In this document: positions 48,140-58,406 of the stretch, in pieces
Layout of the letters: each line of letters opens with the position of its first letter
Position numbering within the stretch: position 1 is the first letter of the stretch
Origin: Metabacillus rhizolycopersici
GTDB taxonomy: Bacteria > Bacillota > Bacilli > Bacillales > Bacillaceae
Assembly (NCBI RefSeq): GCF_020075705.1
Contig: NZ_JAIQUM010000001.1
Span: 62,001 to 126,000, forward strand
Length of the DNA stretch: 64,000 nucleotides
Direction: 5' to 3'
Notes under the pieces: generated by a model
Database searches by the model: none
Told to the model about the DNA's origin: nothing
Seen by the model: the letters and a program-made list of their open reading frames with translations, nothing else
Made by a program: the position numbers and the translations under genes

Positions 48140-48166
48140 ACATATCTGCCCTTTTTACATAGTGTG
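48140..48166 (+). promoter_or_regulatory. Sigma-K-like promoter upstream of the yjcZ-type gene
   Basis: AC (48140-48141), exactly 16 bases, then CATAGTGTG (48158-48166), near the sigma-K pattern AC-N16-CATAnnnTA. ATG is 44 bases downstream. The rest of 47826-48139 shows no gene. Confidence 0.4.
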
Positions 48167-48209
48167 TATTATACGTCACCAAGGCGTAATCATTAGGAGG
48201 TCGTAAAAT

Positions 48210-48347
48210 ATGTATAATTATGGTTGTGAACAACATTGTGGATACGGATATGCAGCTCCAACTCACTGTCATGGAAATAGCTTTGCATTAATCGTTGTTC
48301 TTTTCATTTTACTTATTATTGTTGGTGCAGCTTATTTAGGTTGTTAA
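48210..48347 (+). CDS. YjcZ family small sporulation protein
   Basis: 45 residues: Tyr/Cys/Gly/His-rich N-terminus ([17 protein letters not shown]) and a C-terminal membrane helix [15 protein letters not shown] ending AAYLGC. This is the YjcZ/PF09680 pattern found in many Bacillus small proteins, several made in sporulation. AGGAGG lies 9 bases before ATG 48210. Monocistronic with its own terminator. Confidence 0.82.
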   Translation: MYNYGCEQHCGYGYAAPTHCHGNSFALIVVLFILLIIVGAAYLGC

Positions 48348-48358
48348 TTCACTACTCC

Positions 48359-48424
48359 AAAGAGGGCTAACATGTATACTTTAACCTTTCAGGAGGTTAA
48401 AAAAACTTATTTATTAGCCCTTTG
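48359..48424 (+). terminator. Terminator of the yjcZ-type gene
   Basis: AAAGAGGGCTAA pairs with TTAGCCCTTT (48414-48423), with an inner TTAACCT/AGGTTAA stem. Confidence 0.65.
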
Positions 48425-48647
48425 CCCATTTTGTACTAGTATAATTGTTGCTAATTGGACAGTAGGCCTGCTGAACCCTTTTCGTTTCGAACTTCTTCCT
48501 TTATAATCTTATATATATCAATTATTGTTCTATTTTCTCTTGTACATAAGCAAAGACGAATTTGCAAATTCTACAGCACCATTATCTACATATTTTAAGT
48601 TTTTTTTGATTATAAAGCGTGAATTCAATTAGTAAGGTGCTTATCTT

Positions 48648-48773
48648 TATCCCCACTGATGATGGTTGAGATTTACATTAGCTTTTACTAGTACCTACCG
48701 CATGCTGCGCTTCTTTGATTCATCACAAACTATAGAAGTGTTGGAATTACTGCCAGTTCATGTGGGATAAATG
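48648..48773 (+). repeat. Dispersed repeat family B copy
   Basis: Begins with TATCCCCACTGATGATGG and ends ATTACTGCCAGTTCATGTGG, then GATAAA, about 30 bases before defB. The middle stem is poorly preserved. Confidence 0.6.
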
Positions 48774-48802
48774 GTCTGTCAATTTTAAAGGAGTGTTTCA
48801 TC

Positions 48803-49357
48803 ATGATTACTATGGAGAATATTATTAGAGAAGGTCATCCTACGTTAAGAAAAGTAGCTGAGGAAGTTGCCTTACCAGCTTCAGAACAAGATAAAAATAC
48901 GCTAGTAGATATGCTTGAATATGTTAAAAACAGTCAGGAACCTGAAATATCTAAAAAGTATGGATTACGTCCAGGTATTGGTCTTGCTGCGCCACAGATT
49001 AATGTTGCTAAACGGATGATCGCGATTCACGTAGCAGATGAAAAGGACGTCTTACATAGCTATGCTCTTTTTAATCCAAAAATTGTTAGTCATTCTATCG
49101 AGAAGAGTTTTTTAGCAACTGGAGAAGGTTGTTTATCTGTAGATCGAGCAATTCCTGGTATCGTTCCACGTTATGCTCGGATTCGTGTTAAAGCTACAAG
49201 TTTAGAGGGTGAACTACTTGATATCCGGTTGAAAGGAATGCTTGCAGTTGTTTTCCAACATGAAATTGATCATTTAAATGGTATCATGTTTTATGATCAT
49301 ATTGATGAAAAAAACCCGTTTCAAGAACCTGAAAACGCAATTGCAATTAATCGTTAA
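48803..49357 (+). CDS. defB: Peptide deformylase
   Basis: 184 residues with all three PDF motifs: GIGLAAPQ, EGCLS and HEIDH (metal ligands Cys and two His). It removes the formyl group from nascent N-terminal Met. Corresponds to the B. subtilis ykrB/defB gene near pdhA. ATG 48803 (or 48809) follows AAAGGAG. Confidence 0.97.
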   Translation: MITMENIIREGHPTLRKVAEEVALPASEQDKNTLVDMLEYVKNSQEPEISKKYGLRPGIGLAAPQINVAKRMIAIHVADEKDVLHSYALFNPKIVSHSIEKSFLATGEGCLSVDRAIPGIVPRYARIRVKATSLEGELLDIRLKGMLAVVFQHEIDHLNGIMFYDHIDEKNPFQEPENAIAINR

Positions 49358-49385
49358 TTTGGCCATTTAGTTGATTTAATATTTC

Positions 49386-49450
49386 CGTAAATCACGCCTT
49401 TACTATTGAACAAATGTCGCTCTAGTATAAGACGTGATTTACGTTAAATT
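49386..49450 (+). terminator. Terminator of defB
   Basis: CGTAAATCACG pairs with CGTGATTTACG (49433-49443); TTAAATTTTA follows. Loop about 36 bases. Confidence 0.6.
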
Positions 49451-49719
49451 TTACGGGCAGTAATCATTTAGGACCCCAATACAACCACCTTATTTTCCTC
49501 ACTCAAAAATTCAAACAAAAAAGATTAAACCTATTCCCTATTCGTTGAGGTATTCTCACCGAACAATAACTTGTGCGAAATTTCCACGAATCTCCATGTA
49601 AATCAAAATTAATTTATACATATACTATCGTTGAAAGTTTATCTATTGTACGGTTTCTCCACTCAAAAACCATTCCTTGCAGATTTAGCGAGTATTTTTA
49701 GAATAGGAGGTAATTGAAC

Positions 49720-49791
49720 ATGCTAAAAAGAATAAAAAAAACAATTCGAAAACAATGGAATAACCTTTTAAAACGGAAAACGATTGCCTAA
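49720..49791 (+). CDS. Candidate 23-residue highly basic peptide
   Basis: ATG 49720 has a perfect AGGAGG 9 bases upstream. The peptide has nine Lys/Arg and no acidic residue (starts MLKRIKKTIRK, contains QWNNLLKRK), an amphipathic helix pattern. Not recognised. It could be a leader or toxin-like peptide, or a chance ORF; the strong ribosome site is the main support. Confidence 0.4.
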   Translation: MLKRIKKTIRKQWNNLLKRKTIA

Positions 49792-49861
49792 TAACTTTTC
49801 ATGCCTTTAAAACAAACTCTCTTTGCACCGGAATATATCAAGACCTTTCCTTGCTAATATG

Positions 49862-49942
49862 TGCACTTTCCCCACTCTTCACTTGATTGATTCTCATCAG
49901 CATAAAGGTGAGGGGATGCTGTCCCTGAATCAGGAATGAATC
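49862..49942 (+). repeat. Dispersed repeat family B, diverged copy
   Basis: CCCCACTC near 49870 faces GGTGAGGGG near 49908, then ATGCTGTCCCTGAATCAGGA, then ATGAAT. The rest of 49451-50121 is AT-rich with no other feature than the 49720 peptide. Confidence 0.45.
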
Positions 49943-50121
49943 GATTTGTTACGCCTAATTTCAGTTAAAGGGTCATTTTATTTTCAAAATCAGTAAAAAA
50001 CATGATTTAAAATAGAAAATAAGATGTAACACATTTGGCTCTAGGCTTGGCTTGAACGTAAATATCGCATATAATAGAAAAAGTTAGTCTAACATACGGA
50101 AGTTAAGGAGAGATTTGGAAG

Positions 50122-50331
50122 ATGATTTTCAAAGTGTACTATCAAGAAAAAAATACTGATGTACCTGTGCGTGAAAGAACAACTACTTTATATATTGAAG
50201 CAGCTACTGAGGGAGAAGTTCGTTCTAAACTAAAAGACCGTCCTTATAATATCGAATTTGTTTCACCAGTTGATGGAGCATATTTAGAATATGAAAAGCA
50301 AAGTGAAAACTACAAAGTATTGGAGATTTGA
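50122..50331 (+). CDS. rpoY: RNA polymerase epsilon subunit
   Basis: 69 residues, YkzG/RpoY family ([10 protein letters not shown] start; [10 protein letters not shown]). Small auxiliary subunit of Firmicute RNA polymerase with a phage Gp2-like fold. ATG 50122 has AAGGAG 12 bases upstream. Its stop is five bases before the rnjA start, the conserved rpoY-rnjA pair. Confidence 0.95.
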   Translation: MIFKVYYQEKNTDVPVRERTTTLYIEAATEGEVRSKLKDRPYNIEFVSPVDGAYLEYEKQSENYKVLEI

Positions 50332-50336
50332 TTGGT

Positions 50337-52004
50337 ATGAAATTTGTTAAAAATGACCAAGTAGCCGTTTTCGCCCTTGGCGGGTTAGGTGAAATTGGTA
50401 AAAACACGTACGGTGTGCAATTCCAGGATGAAATCGTCCTTATTGACGCTGGTATTAAGTTCCCAGAGGACGAATTACTTGGAATAGACTATGTAATTCC
50501 AGATTACAGTTATCTAGCTAAAAATGTAGATAAGATCAAAGGCTTATTTATTACGCACGGACATGAGGACCATATTGGTGGTATTCCTTATTTACTTCGT
50601 CAAGTAAACATTCCTATTTATGGTGGAAAACTCGCTTTAGGTTTATTAAGAAATAAACTTGAAGAGCACGGATTATTACGCCAAGCTAAATTGATCGAGA
50701 TTCAAGAAGATGACATCATAAAATTCAGAAAAACATCTGTTACTTTCTTTAGAACTACACATAGTATCCCAGATGCTTATGGAATTGTTGTGAAAACACC
50801 TCCAGGGAATATCGTACATACTGGTGACTTTAAATTTGATTTTACACCAGTTGGTGAACCAGCAAACTTAACTAAAATGGCTGAAATTGGCCGTGACGGT
50901 GTTCTTTGTTTACTATCTGATAGTACGAATAGTGAAGTTCCTAATTTCACTATGTCTGAGAGACGTGTTGGTGAAAGCATTAATGACATTTTCCGAAAAG
51001 AAGACGGACGGATTATTTTTGCTACATTCGCTTCTAACATCCATCGTCTCCAACAAGTTGTGGAAGCGGCTGTAAAGAATGGTCGTAAAGTGGCAGTATT
51101 CGGAAGAAGTATGGAGGCTGCCATTCAAATTGGACAAGAATTAGGTTATATCAATTGTCCTAAAGATACGTTTGTTGATGCACATGAAATTAACCGTACA
51201 CCAGCGCATCGAGTTACAATTTTATGTACTGGTAGTCAGGGTGAACCAATGGCTGCCCTTTCTCGCATTGCAAACGGCACTCATCGTCAAATTCAAATTA
51301 TCCCTGGAGATACTGTCGTCTTCTCATCTTCACCAATCCCAGGTAATACGATTAGCGTTAGCAAAATAATTAATCAGCTATACCGTGTTGGTGCAGAGGT
51401 CATCCATGGACCATTGAGTGACATTCATACCTCTGGTCATGGTAGTCAAGAAGAGCAAAAACTTATGCTACGCTTAATGAAACCTAAATACTTCATGCCT
51501 ATCCACGGTGAATATCGCATGCAAAAAACACACGCACAAACTGCTGTAGACTGTGGTGTCGAAAAAGAAAATTGCTTTATCATGGATAATGGAGAAGTTT
51601 TAGCAATTGGCGATAATGAAGTGAGTATCGCAGGTAAAATCCCATCTGGCTCTGTCTATATTGATGGAAGCGGAATTGGTGATATCGGAAATATTGTCTT
51701 ACGTGATCGACGTATTCTTTCTGAAGAAGGGCTTGTCATTGTCGTTGTCAGCATTAATATGAAAGACTTCAAGATCTCTGCAGGTCCTGATATTATTTCT
51801 CGAGGGTTTGTGTATATGCGTGAATCTGGTGACCTAATTAACGATGCCCAAGCGCTCATCACTAAACATTTAAATAAAATTATGGAACGCCGTACAAGCC
51901 AGTGGTCTGAAATTAAAAACGAAATTACAGATACACTCGCACCTTTCTTATATGAGAAAACAAAACGTCGTCCAATGATCCTTCCAATTATTATGGAAGT
52001 TTAA
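50337..52004 (+). CDS. rnjA: Ribonuclease J1
   Basis: 555 residues, metallo-beta-lactamase/beta-CASP nuclease. HGHEDHIGG zinc motif, SDSTNSE (motif 4 region), the beta-CASP region and [10 protein letters not shown], plus a C-terminal domain. It has 5'-3' exonuclease and endonuclease activity in mRNA decay. I start at ATG 50337 (MKFVKNDQ), the family start; TTG 50328 overlaps rpoY. SR1P, also in this window, promotes GapA-RNase J1 binding in B. subtilis. Confidence 0.97.
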   Translation: MKFVKNDQVAVFALGGLGEIGKNTYGVQFQDEIVLIDAGIKFPEDELLGIDYVIPDYSYLAKNVDKIKGLFITHGHEDHIGGIPYLLRQVNIPIYGGKLALGLLRNKLEEHGLLRQAKLIEIQEDDIIKFRKTSVTFFRTTHSIPDAYGIVVKTPPGNIVHTGDFKFDFTPVGEPANLTKMAEIGRDGVLCLLSDSTNSEVPNFTMSERRVGESINDIFRKEDGRIIFATFASNIHRLQQVVEAAVKNGRKVAVFGRSMEAAIQIGQELGYINCPKDTFVDAHEINRTPAHRVTILCTGSQGEPMAALSRIANGTHRQIQIIPGDTVVFSSSPIPGNTISVSKIINQLYRVGAEVIHGPLSDIHTSGHGSQEEQKLMLRLMKPKYFMPIHGEYRMQKTHAQTAVDCGVEKENCFIMDNGEVLAIGDNEVSIAGKIPSGSVYIDGSGIGDIGNIVLRDRRILSEEGLVIVVVSINMKDFKISAGPDIISRGFVYMRESGDLINDAQALITKHLNKIMERRTSQWSEIKNEITDTLAPFLYEKTKRRPMILPIIMEV

Positions 52005-52006
52005 TG

Positions 52007-52076
52007 CAACAAAAGCGCTTGAGCTAGATAGCGCGCACTTAGCCACGGTACAAGAATTTTTGAAATTCGCTAAGCA
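52007..52076 (+). repeat. Dispersed repeat family A, copy 12 (degenerate)
   Basis: Only AAAAGCGCTTGAGCTAGATA and the tail remain. The DnaA box is mutated to TTAGCCACG (52038-52046), and GGTACAAGAATTTTTGAAAT follows. It abuts the rnjA/ktrC terminator. Confidence 0.7.
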
Positions 52077-52080
52077 ATAA

Positions 52081-52127
52081 AAAAAGAGTGAGGTGACGAT
52101 TTAATCGTCTTCCCCACTCTTTTTTTA
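52081..52127. terminator. Bidirectional terminator rnjA / ktrC
   Basis: AAAAAGAGTG...CACTCTTTTTTT with inner GACGAT/ATCGTC; A- and T-runs on both strands. Confidence 0.85.
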
Positions 52128-52133
52128 CTCCAA

Positions 52134-52799
52134 TTAGTCCCCTAAAAGTCTTTTTTCAAATCGACTGATATCTGCATCTGCGCCAATAACAATTAAAATA
52201 TCATTTTTCTGAATAATCTCAATTGCTTGTGGTGATACAATAATATCTTTATTTCTCTTAATAGCTACAATATTAATCCCATATTTCGCTCGAATATCTA
52301 AATCAATAATTGAATGTCCATGTAGACGATGGTTGGCAACGATTTCCACAATACTATGCTCATCAGAAAGCTCTAAATAATCCAATACATTATTCGAAAC
52401 AATTTTATGAGCAATCCTTCTCCCCATATCTCTTTCCGGATGTACAATTCGATCTGCACCAATTTTAGAAAGTACTTTTTCGTGGTAATCATTTGTCGCT
52501 TTTACAGTAATATCCTTTACACCTAATTCTTTAAGAATGATTGTTGTTAAAATACTTGCTTGAATATTGTCACCGATTGCCACTATGACATGGTCAAAAT
52601 TACGAATACCAATACTTTTTAGTACAGTTTCATCAGTTGTATCACCGACAACTGCATGTGAAGCAATATTTGCAAACTCATTTACCTTATCTTCATCGAC
52701 ATCAATAGCCATAACTTCTAATCCTTCTTCACTAAGTGATTGACAAATGCTTCCGCCAAACCGACCTAGTCCAATCACTGCAAATTCCTTTTTCATCAC
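52134..52799 (-). CDS. ktrC: KtrC, K+ uptake regulatory subunit
   Basis: 221 residues: RCK_N Rossmann domain (FAVIGLGRFGGSICQSL) binding adenine nucleotides and an RCK_C domain (about 140-220). It gates the KtrD membrane K+ channel and is known to bind c-di-AMP through RCK_C in related proteins. ATG 52799 (MMKKEF). Adjacent to rnjA as in B. subtilis (ykqB). Confidence 0.95.
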   Translation of the reverse strand: MMKKEFAVIGLGRFGGSICQSLSEEGLEVMAIDVDEDKVNEFANIASHAVVGDTTDETVLKSIGIRNFDHVIVAIGDNIQASILTTIILKELGVKDITVKATNDYHEKVLSKIGADRIVHPERDMGRRIAHKIVSNNVLDYLELSDEHSIVEIVANHRLHGHSIIDLDIRAKYGINIVAIKRNKDIIVSPQAIEIIQKNDILIVIGADADISRFEKRLLGD

Positions 52800-52959
52800 T
52801 TAACCTCCACTTACTAAAGAACATGGGTCGCCATTTTCAATGCTGACGACTTCTTTTTTAAAAGCACACTCTAAAAGACTTCCAGCTAAAAAAAAGCGTA
52901 CCACATATTCTTTATTTTTAACAGAGGCTCAAATAGATGCAACTTGCCAACTCGTTAAC

Positions 52960-53973
52960 TTATCTATTCCCTTTTACATAGTCTGCATCAAATAGGAACA
53001 GACGCATTAAAAGAATAAGTGACGGTACAAGAAGTAGAAGTCCCGCGATGAAGGCAATAACAAGTGCCATACCCATCGTTTCATTCGTGTAAGCTGATGA
53101 AATTGTTACAAAAGGTTCTAAAATATACGGTAGGTGCGATGCCCCATACCCGAAAAACGCAAAGAAAAACTGTAGCATAACAAGTATAAATGCTGTTCCA
53201 TAATTTTTCTTAGTATAAATAAGATACGTTGCAATCAAAAAGAACAATAATGATAAACCAAACATCCACCAGATTCCAAGCATATTTTCAAAATGCCGTG
53301 GGTTATGCCGTTGCAAGGAAATAAACACAAGTAAACTAGCTAAAATTGTTGGTGGAGCCCAAATCAGGGCAAACCTCCGTAAGAGCTTGATTGCCGGCTG
53401 ATCATTCGCTCTTGCTGAATAATATGTTAAAAATGCAGCACTGATAAAGAGAACTGAAACAATTGCTAAAAAGACAACACTCCACGAATAAAAGCTTGTA
53501 AAGAGTTCTTGTGCTAAGAAAACAACAGTATTGTTCCTTTCCTCTAAAAATCCACCTTCCGAAATTGTTAATACCGTTGATAGCGAGGCTGGAATGAACA
53601 AACCTGTAGCCCCGTATAAAAAAGTATAGACCATACTATCCTTAGACCCATAGTTTCCAAACGCATAAAATGATCCACGAATAGCTAGCAGGATTAAGGC
53701 AATGCTTCCTGGTATTAATAAAGCAGTGCCGAAATAATAGGCGGTTTGCGGGAAAAACCCTACAATTCCCACGAAAAAGAAAACAAAAAAGACATTTGTC
53801 ACTTCCCAAACAGGTGATAAATATCGACTTATCAGGTTGTTTACAATATCATCACGCTTTGTAAACTTCGCATAAAAGGCAAAGAAGCCTGCTCCAAAAT
53901 CAATTGATGCAACTATTAAATAACCGTATAAAAATATCCATAAAACTGTCATCCCTATGATCGGAATATCCAT
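52960..53973 (-). CDS. ythB: Cytochrome bd-type quinol oxidase subunit II (YthB-type)
   Basis: 337 residues with about eight or nine membrane segments, CydB family (YLIVASIDFGAGFFAFYAKF; SPVWEVTNVFFVFFF). It forms the bd-type oxidase with the upstream subunit I. The length and the short loop fit YthB better than CydB of the cydABCD operon. ATG 53973, 12 bases after the partner. No cydCD genes follow. Confidence 0.9.
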   Translation of the reverse strand: MDIPIIGMTVLWIFLYGYLIVASIDFGAGFFAFYAKFTKRDDIVNNLISRYLSPVWEVTNVFFVFFFVGIVGFFPQTAYYFGTALLIPGSIALILLAIRGSFYAFGNYGSKDSMVYTFLYGATGLFIPASLSTVLTISEGGFLEERNNTVVFLAQELFTSFYSWSVVFLAIVSVLFISAAFLTYYSARANDQPAIKLLRRFALIWAPPTILASLLVFISLQRHNPRHFENMLGIWWMFGLSLLFFLIATYLIYTKKNYGTAFILVMLQFFFAFFGYGASHLPYILEPFVTISSAYTNETMGMALVIAFIAGLLLLVPSLILLMRLFLFDADYVKGNR

Positions 53974-53985
53974 TTTTACACCCCC

Positions 53986-55317
53986 CTATGATTTAAATCT
54001 AAATTCAAGTTCCGCTTCTGCAGGATTATTTTTAAAAATCTTTCTTAACACTATTATTGTTAACGTGCCTAACACTCCATATAGAAGAAAGAAAAAAATA
54101 AGCATTAACCATACATAATTTGACGTGGTTGCTGCTTCTGCTACTTTCATATAGCCTCTTAAGATCCATGGTTGCCTTCCCATCTCTGCATAAAACCAAC
54201 CTGCTTCGATCGCGATAATTGCTAAAGGTCCCGCTATTACAATTGGCCATAAAAGCCAAGCTTTGAACGGATCTCCCTTTTTCCATATCATTAACACAAC
54301 AAATACAAGTGAAATGAATAACGTATACGATCCGATCGTTACCATAGTGTCAAAGAAATAATGAATGATTAAAGGTGGTCGTTCATCTTCTGGAGTTTCA
54401 TTTAAGCCAGTAACTTCTGCATTAAAATCACTATACGCCAAAAAACTTAACATTTTTGGGATTCGGATTGCATTTTTTATCTCACCTTGTTCATTCAACG
54501 TACCAAAAAGAATCAAGTCCGCACCCTTTTCTGTTTCGAAATGCCACTCACCAGCTGCTAATTTTTCTGGTTGATATTCAGCTAAAAACTTAGCAGAAAT
54601 ATCTCCATCTAAAGCAGTCAAAAAAGAAAAGATTAATCCGGTAACCATTGTTAATTTGAGAGCCTTTTTGTGATACTCCCCTCTTCTCCCCTTCAAAATC
54701 ATAAACGCGGTAATTGCTGCTAAAACAATCGTCGATGTCATGATTGCCGACGTTGCGACATGGAATATTTTCGTTGGTGCTGCTGGATTAAAAAAAGCCG
54801 CAACTGGATCTATCCCTGTTAACGTTCTGCCCTCTAGCGTAAATCCTTGAGGTGTATTCATAAATGCATTAACGACCGTAATGAACATTGAACTAAGTAT
54901 TGAACCACCAAAGATTGGAATTGATAACAACCAATGATAAATAGGCTTTTTAAAACGATCCCACGTATATAAATAAATTCCTAGAAAAATTGCCTCAAAG
55001 AAAAATGCGAATACTTCCATAAACAAAGGCAAACTGATGAGTTGTCCAGCTACCTCCATGAAGCTTGGCCAAAGAAGGGAAAGCTGCAGTCCAATAATTG
55101 TCCCTGTTACAACACCTACAGCAACTGTAACAACAAAGCCTCGTGCCCACCGTCTAGCTAAAAGATTGTAATGCTGGTCATTTCTTTTTATTCCAATGAA
55201 CTCCGCTAATGAAATCATGACAGGAACTCCGACACCAAGTGTTGCAAAAATAATATGAAACGCCAATGTTAATGTCGTGAGCATCCTGCTGAGTAAGACG
55301 CCATCTAATTCTGCCAC
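53986..55317 (-). CDS. ythA: Cytochrome bd-type quinol oxidase subunit I (YthA-type)
   Basis: 443 residues, CydA family with about nine membrane segments. Heme ligand His in LTLAFHIIFATLGVG near the N-terminus, and the signature GRQPWILRG (E. coli numbering about 391-399). The quinol loop is short, as in YthA-type enzymes. Reduces O2 with quinol without proton pumping. ATG 55317. The 55318-55898 gap carries no clear regulator site. Confidence 0.92.
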   Translation of the reverse strand: MAELDGVLLSRMLTTLTLAFHIIFATLGVGVPVMISLAEFIGIKRNDQHYNLLARRWARGFVVTVAVGVVTGTIIGLQLSLLWPSFMEVAGQLISLPLFMEVFAFFFEAIFLGIYLYTWDRFKKPIYHWLLSIPIFGGSILSSMFITVVNAFMNTPQGFTLEGRTLTGIDPVAAFFNPAAPTKIFHVATSAIMTSTIVLAAITAFMILKGRRGEYHKKALKLTMVTGLIFSFLTALDGDISAKFLAEYQPEKLAAGEWHFETEKGADLILFGTLNEQGEIKNAIRIPKMLSFLAYSDFNAEVTGLNETPEDERPPLIIHYFFDTMVTIGSYTLFISLVFVVLMIWKKGDPFKAWLLWPIVIAGPLAIIAIEAGWFYAEMGRQPWILRGYMKVAEAATTSNYVWLMLIFFFLLYGVLGTLTIIVLRKIFKNNPAEAELEFRFKS

Positions 55318-55898
55318 TCTTTAACAACTCCTTTTATCCTCAAATTTGCATAAAGCGGATGATTCAACTATGAATAATGTGACACTTTCTTAACTAAGTA
55401 CCCGACCATAAGTTGGTTAGTTGCTTAATCTAATTCTTTGAGTATAATTTCATTTGGTATTATTTCCAAAAAAGTAATTATCATCCCGTTTATCAAATTC
55501 ATTTCACTAGATACAGTATCTTCCTATAGGAGATACTGTTGGTTCATCTGCACTAAACACCCACTATATTTTAATGTGGTAAAATTAATAGATAGAAAAA
55601 TTATCTGAGGACAAGTATGGATTAAAATTTATCTACTATCCCTTTTCCGTACTCATTAGGAGGATTTGGCGGTTTTATTTTTAGTATTTGTCATTTACAT
55701 TAGCTTGGATTCTTGATCCAATTACTTTTCTACTCATCTGAAGATTAATAATTGTACACACGAAGGCTATTACAACCTAGTATTTAAAAAAATGGATTAT
55801 TTATTATTTTAGGGATTTCTTTTGGGGTACCCTTTACGATGGTTTGGGGTTGGTAGATTGGATAGGAGTTCTAGAGGGAAGGAATCTCAATTTAAAGC
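55318..55898. other. Gap between ythA and recQ with palindrome and possible decayed ORF
   Basis: A 27-base near-palindrome lies at 55513-55539 (ACAGTATCT, TCCTATAGG, AGATACTGT). From about 55655 to 55860 short protein-like hydrophobic stretches (FGGFIFSI; LGISFGVPFTMVWGW) are broken by stops, as in a decayed membrane protein. No intact ORF. Confidence 0.3.
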
Positions 55899-55966
55899 AA
55901 AAACGTTCATCGTTATAGGACTCATGATTGTTGTTACTAAGTCCTATCACATATGAACGTTTTTTG
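55899..55966 (-). terminator. Intrinsic terminator of recQ
   Basis: AAAAACGTTCAT (55899-55910) pairs with ATGAACGTTTTTT (55953-55965), with inner ATAGGACT/AGTCCTAT. Confidence 0.8.
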
Positions 55967-55972
55967 TTTGTC

Positions 55973-58111
55973 TTATTTGTTTGCCGTTTCTAATTGGAGC
56001 TTACAGACTGAAGCTTTGATTTGAAAATAGCTGATGTCATCTGGAAGGGCTTCTTTAAGAGGTTTTAACATTTCAGTCCCTAGCTCATAAACCTTTTCTA
56101 CGATTAATGCTTCTTGTTCTGCAGTAAAAATTTGTGACCAATCAATCGGATTTCCCTCTTCTACAGCTCGAATCAGATGATTTTGAACCGTTATCTCTGA
56201 AAGACCTCTTTCCAAACTAATATCTTTAATTGCTTGACCATCATGATACATTTGATAGCTAGTAAGATGACTAGCAGCTTTATCTGTTACAACTCGTTGC
56301 TTTTCCATTATCACTTCACGTTCGATCGGAATGGATCTCTCAACCTTCATGTATTCACAGATTGCAGCAATAAAATCCTCACCATATCGTTCTAGTTTTG
56401 TCTTCGCAACACCTTTTACAGTTAAAAATTCTTCATCGGTTGTTGGACATTTACTACTCATGTCTTTTAAACTACTATCTGAAAATATAATATATGGAGG
56501 CACACCAAGACTTGAAGCTAATTCTCTTCTTACCTGCTTTAGTTTTTCAAATAGTTCATCATTTGTATCAATTGCCTGGATTGTCATTTGTTCTTTCTTA
56601 AAGACCTGTTGTTTTTCAACTAATACTTGCCTAGCTTTTTGACTTAACTCTAATACTGGATATTGTGCATTCGTTAATGATAAATATCCTTCTGCTATGA
56701 GAAAATCGATAAAATCAACAATTTGTTTCTCCGTTTTTTGTTGCATTAATCCGTAAGTCGATAGCTTCCCAAATCCAAATTGCGTAATTCGTTTATTTTT
56801 CGAGCCTTTCAATACTTGCGCAACTAATGTTTTACCAAATCTTTCATCCATCCGTTTTACACATGAAAAAACCATTAATGCGTCATTTGTCACATCAATT
56901 TTCGAACGAGTATCACGGCAATTCATACATTTTCCACAATCAGCATGGGCCGTAGTTTCCCCGAAATATTCGATAATATATGTTTGAATACATTTTTCGG
57001 TATGACAAAGGTCTACCATCTGTTGGAGCTTTTGGTATTCATGCACTTTTTTTTCATCACTCAACGACGTTTGCTCGATTAAAAACTTTTGCAGTTGGAT
57101 ATCTTGTCCTGCAAACAAAATGGTACACTCACTCTTTTCGCCATCTCGCCCCGCACGACCAGCCTCCTGATAATAGGCTTCAATATTCTTCGGTAAATTA
57201 TGATGGATGACATAGCGAACATTAGACTTATTAATCCCCATCCCAAACGCATTCGTTGCAATCATTACTTCCAGTTGATCAAATAGAAATTGGTCTTGAT
57301 GCTCAGCACGTTCCTGTTCTGATATGCCAGCATGATATTTCCCTACTTTGATCCCGCTCTTTTTTAAAAATTGATATAGTTCATCAACTTCCTTCCGTGT
57401 TGCTGCATAAATAATTCCGGCCTGCCCATGATTTGCTTTTATATATCTTGTAATATAATCTCGTTTATTTTCACCTTTCATTACATTAAAAGTTAAATTA
57501 TCCCTTGCAAATCCTGTTATATAAGTATTTGAAGGAGAAATATCCAATAAATCACAAATATCAGACGTAACTTCCTTTGTTGCAGTTGCTGTCAATGCAA
57601 TGACAATTGGTCTTGTTGCAAAATCGCTTATCATTTTTTTTATACTGCGATAACTTGGTCTAAAATCATGTCCCCATTGAGAAATACAATGGGCTTCATC
57701 AACTGCAACCATCGAGACGTTTAACGATAAAAGTAACGAACGGAAGGATGGAGTTTCAAGTCGTTCTGGTGCAATATATAAAATTTTATACACGCCATCT
57801 CTTACTTCTGACATTCGATCATTTAATTCATTGACAGTAAGACTACTATTTATATACGTGGATGAGATCCCAACACTTGTTAGTGAATCTACTTGATCCT
57901 TCATTAATGAGATTAATGGTGAAATGACGATCGTAATCCCGTCCATCAGCAAGGCCGGCACTTGATAGCAAATCGATTTCCCGCCACCTGTCGGCATAAT
58001 TGCTAATGTATCATTTTCAGCTAATACACTCTTTATAATATCTTCTTGACCCTTTCTAAAAGAAGAGTACCCGAAGTAATCATTTAATTGTTTCTCTGCT
58101 TGCTGTAGCAT
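55973..58111 (-). CDS. recQ: ATP-dependent DNA helicase RecQ
   Basis: 712 residues, full RecQ: Walker [13 protein letters not shown] box ([19 protein letters not shown]), motif [12 protein letters not shown], zinc-binding RQC cysteines (CGKCMNCRD), HRDC domain (about 515-595) and a C-terminal helix-turn-helix-like extension. 3'-5' DNA helicase in recombination and fork repair. ATG 58111 follows AGGGTG. It lies where I would expect kinC/abh in B. subtilis. Confidence 0.96.
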   Translation of the reverse strand: MLQQAEKQLNDYFGYSSFRKGQEDIIKSVLAENDTLAIMPTGGGKSICYQVPALLMDGITIVISPLISLMKDQVDSLTSVGISSTYINSSLTVNELNDRMSEVRDGVYKILYIAPERLETPSFRSLLLSLNVSMVAVDEAHCISQWGHDFRPSYRSIKKMISDFATRPIVIALTATATKEVTSDICDLLDISPSNTYITGFARDNLTFNVMKGENKRDYITRYIKANHGQAGIIYAATRKEVDELYQFLKKSGIKVGKYHAGISEQERAEHQDQFLFDQLEVMIATNAFGMGINKSNVRYVIHHNLPKNIEAYYQEAGRAGRDGEKSECTILFAGQDIQLQKFLIEQTSLSDEKKVHEYQKLQQMVDLCHTEKCIQTYIIEYFGETTAHADCGKCMNCRDTRSKIDVTNDALMVFSCVKRMDERFGKTLVAQVLKGSKNKRITQFGFGKLSTYGLMQQKTEKQIVDFIDFLIAEGYLSLTNAQYPVLELSQKARQVLVEKQQVFKKEQMTIQAIDTNDELFEKLKQVRRELASSLGVPPYIIFSDSSLKDMSSKCPTTDEEFLTVKGVAKTKLERYGEDFIAAICEYMKVERSIPIEREVIMEKQRVVTDKAASHLTSYQMYHDGQAIKDISLERGLSEITVQNHLIRAVEEGNPIDWSQIFTAEQEALIVEKVYELGTEMLKPLKEALPDDISYFQIKASVCKLQLETANK

Positions 58112-58338
58112 GTAATCACCCTAGTTCCTTTATTGTATCTAGTAAACGAACAATCTTTACTTCCTTACTAGTATAGCATGATTAGATATGACAATTTTCG
58201 ATTCTTCCAATTTTGAGTTTTACCTTTTTTACAAAATTTCGATTTCAACTAATTATCATCATTTACATGATTGCGCCTTTTTGAGAAATATTACATGTTA
58301 TATGACAAACAGATAACGAACTGTTTTCAGGTTAATGA

Positions 58339-58350
58339 CAACCCCCAAAA
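58339..58350 (+). promoter_or_regulatory. Candidate sigma-I -35 element upstream of mreBH
   Basis: CAACCCCCAAAA about 57 bases before the mreBH start resembles the sigma-I -35 (ACCCCC). No CGAA-like -10 is seen at the expected distance, so this is tentative; B. subtilis mreBH is a sigma-I target. Confidence 0.3.
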
Positions 58351-58406
58351 AACAGCACACTTCTACAAATTTTATAAAAAAGCGAGCAGAAAAGAGGTTT
58401 TTTATC

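Noticed and set aside
52800..52959. c-di-AMP riboswitch upstream of ktrC
   Set aside because: The gap is only about 160 bases and I see no ydaO-type conserved core.
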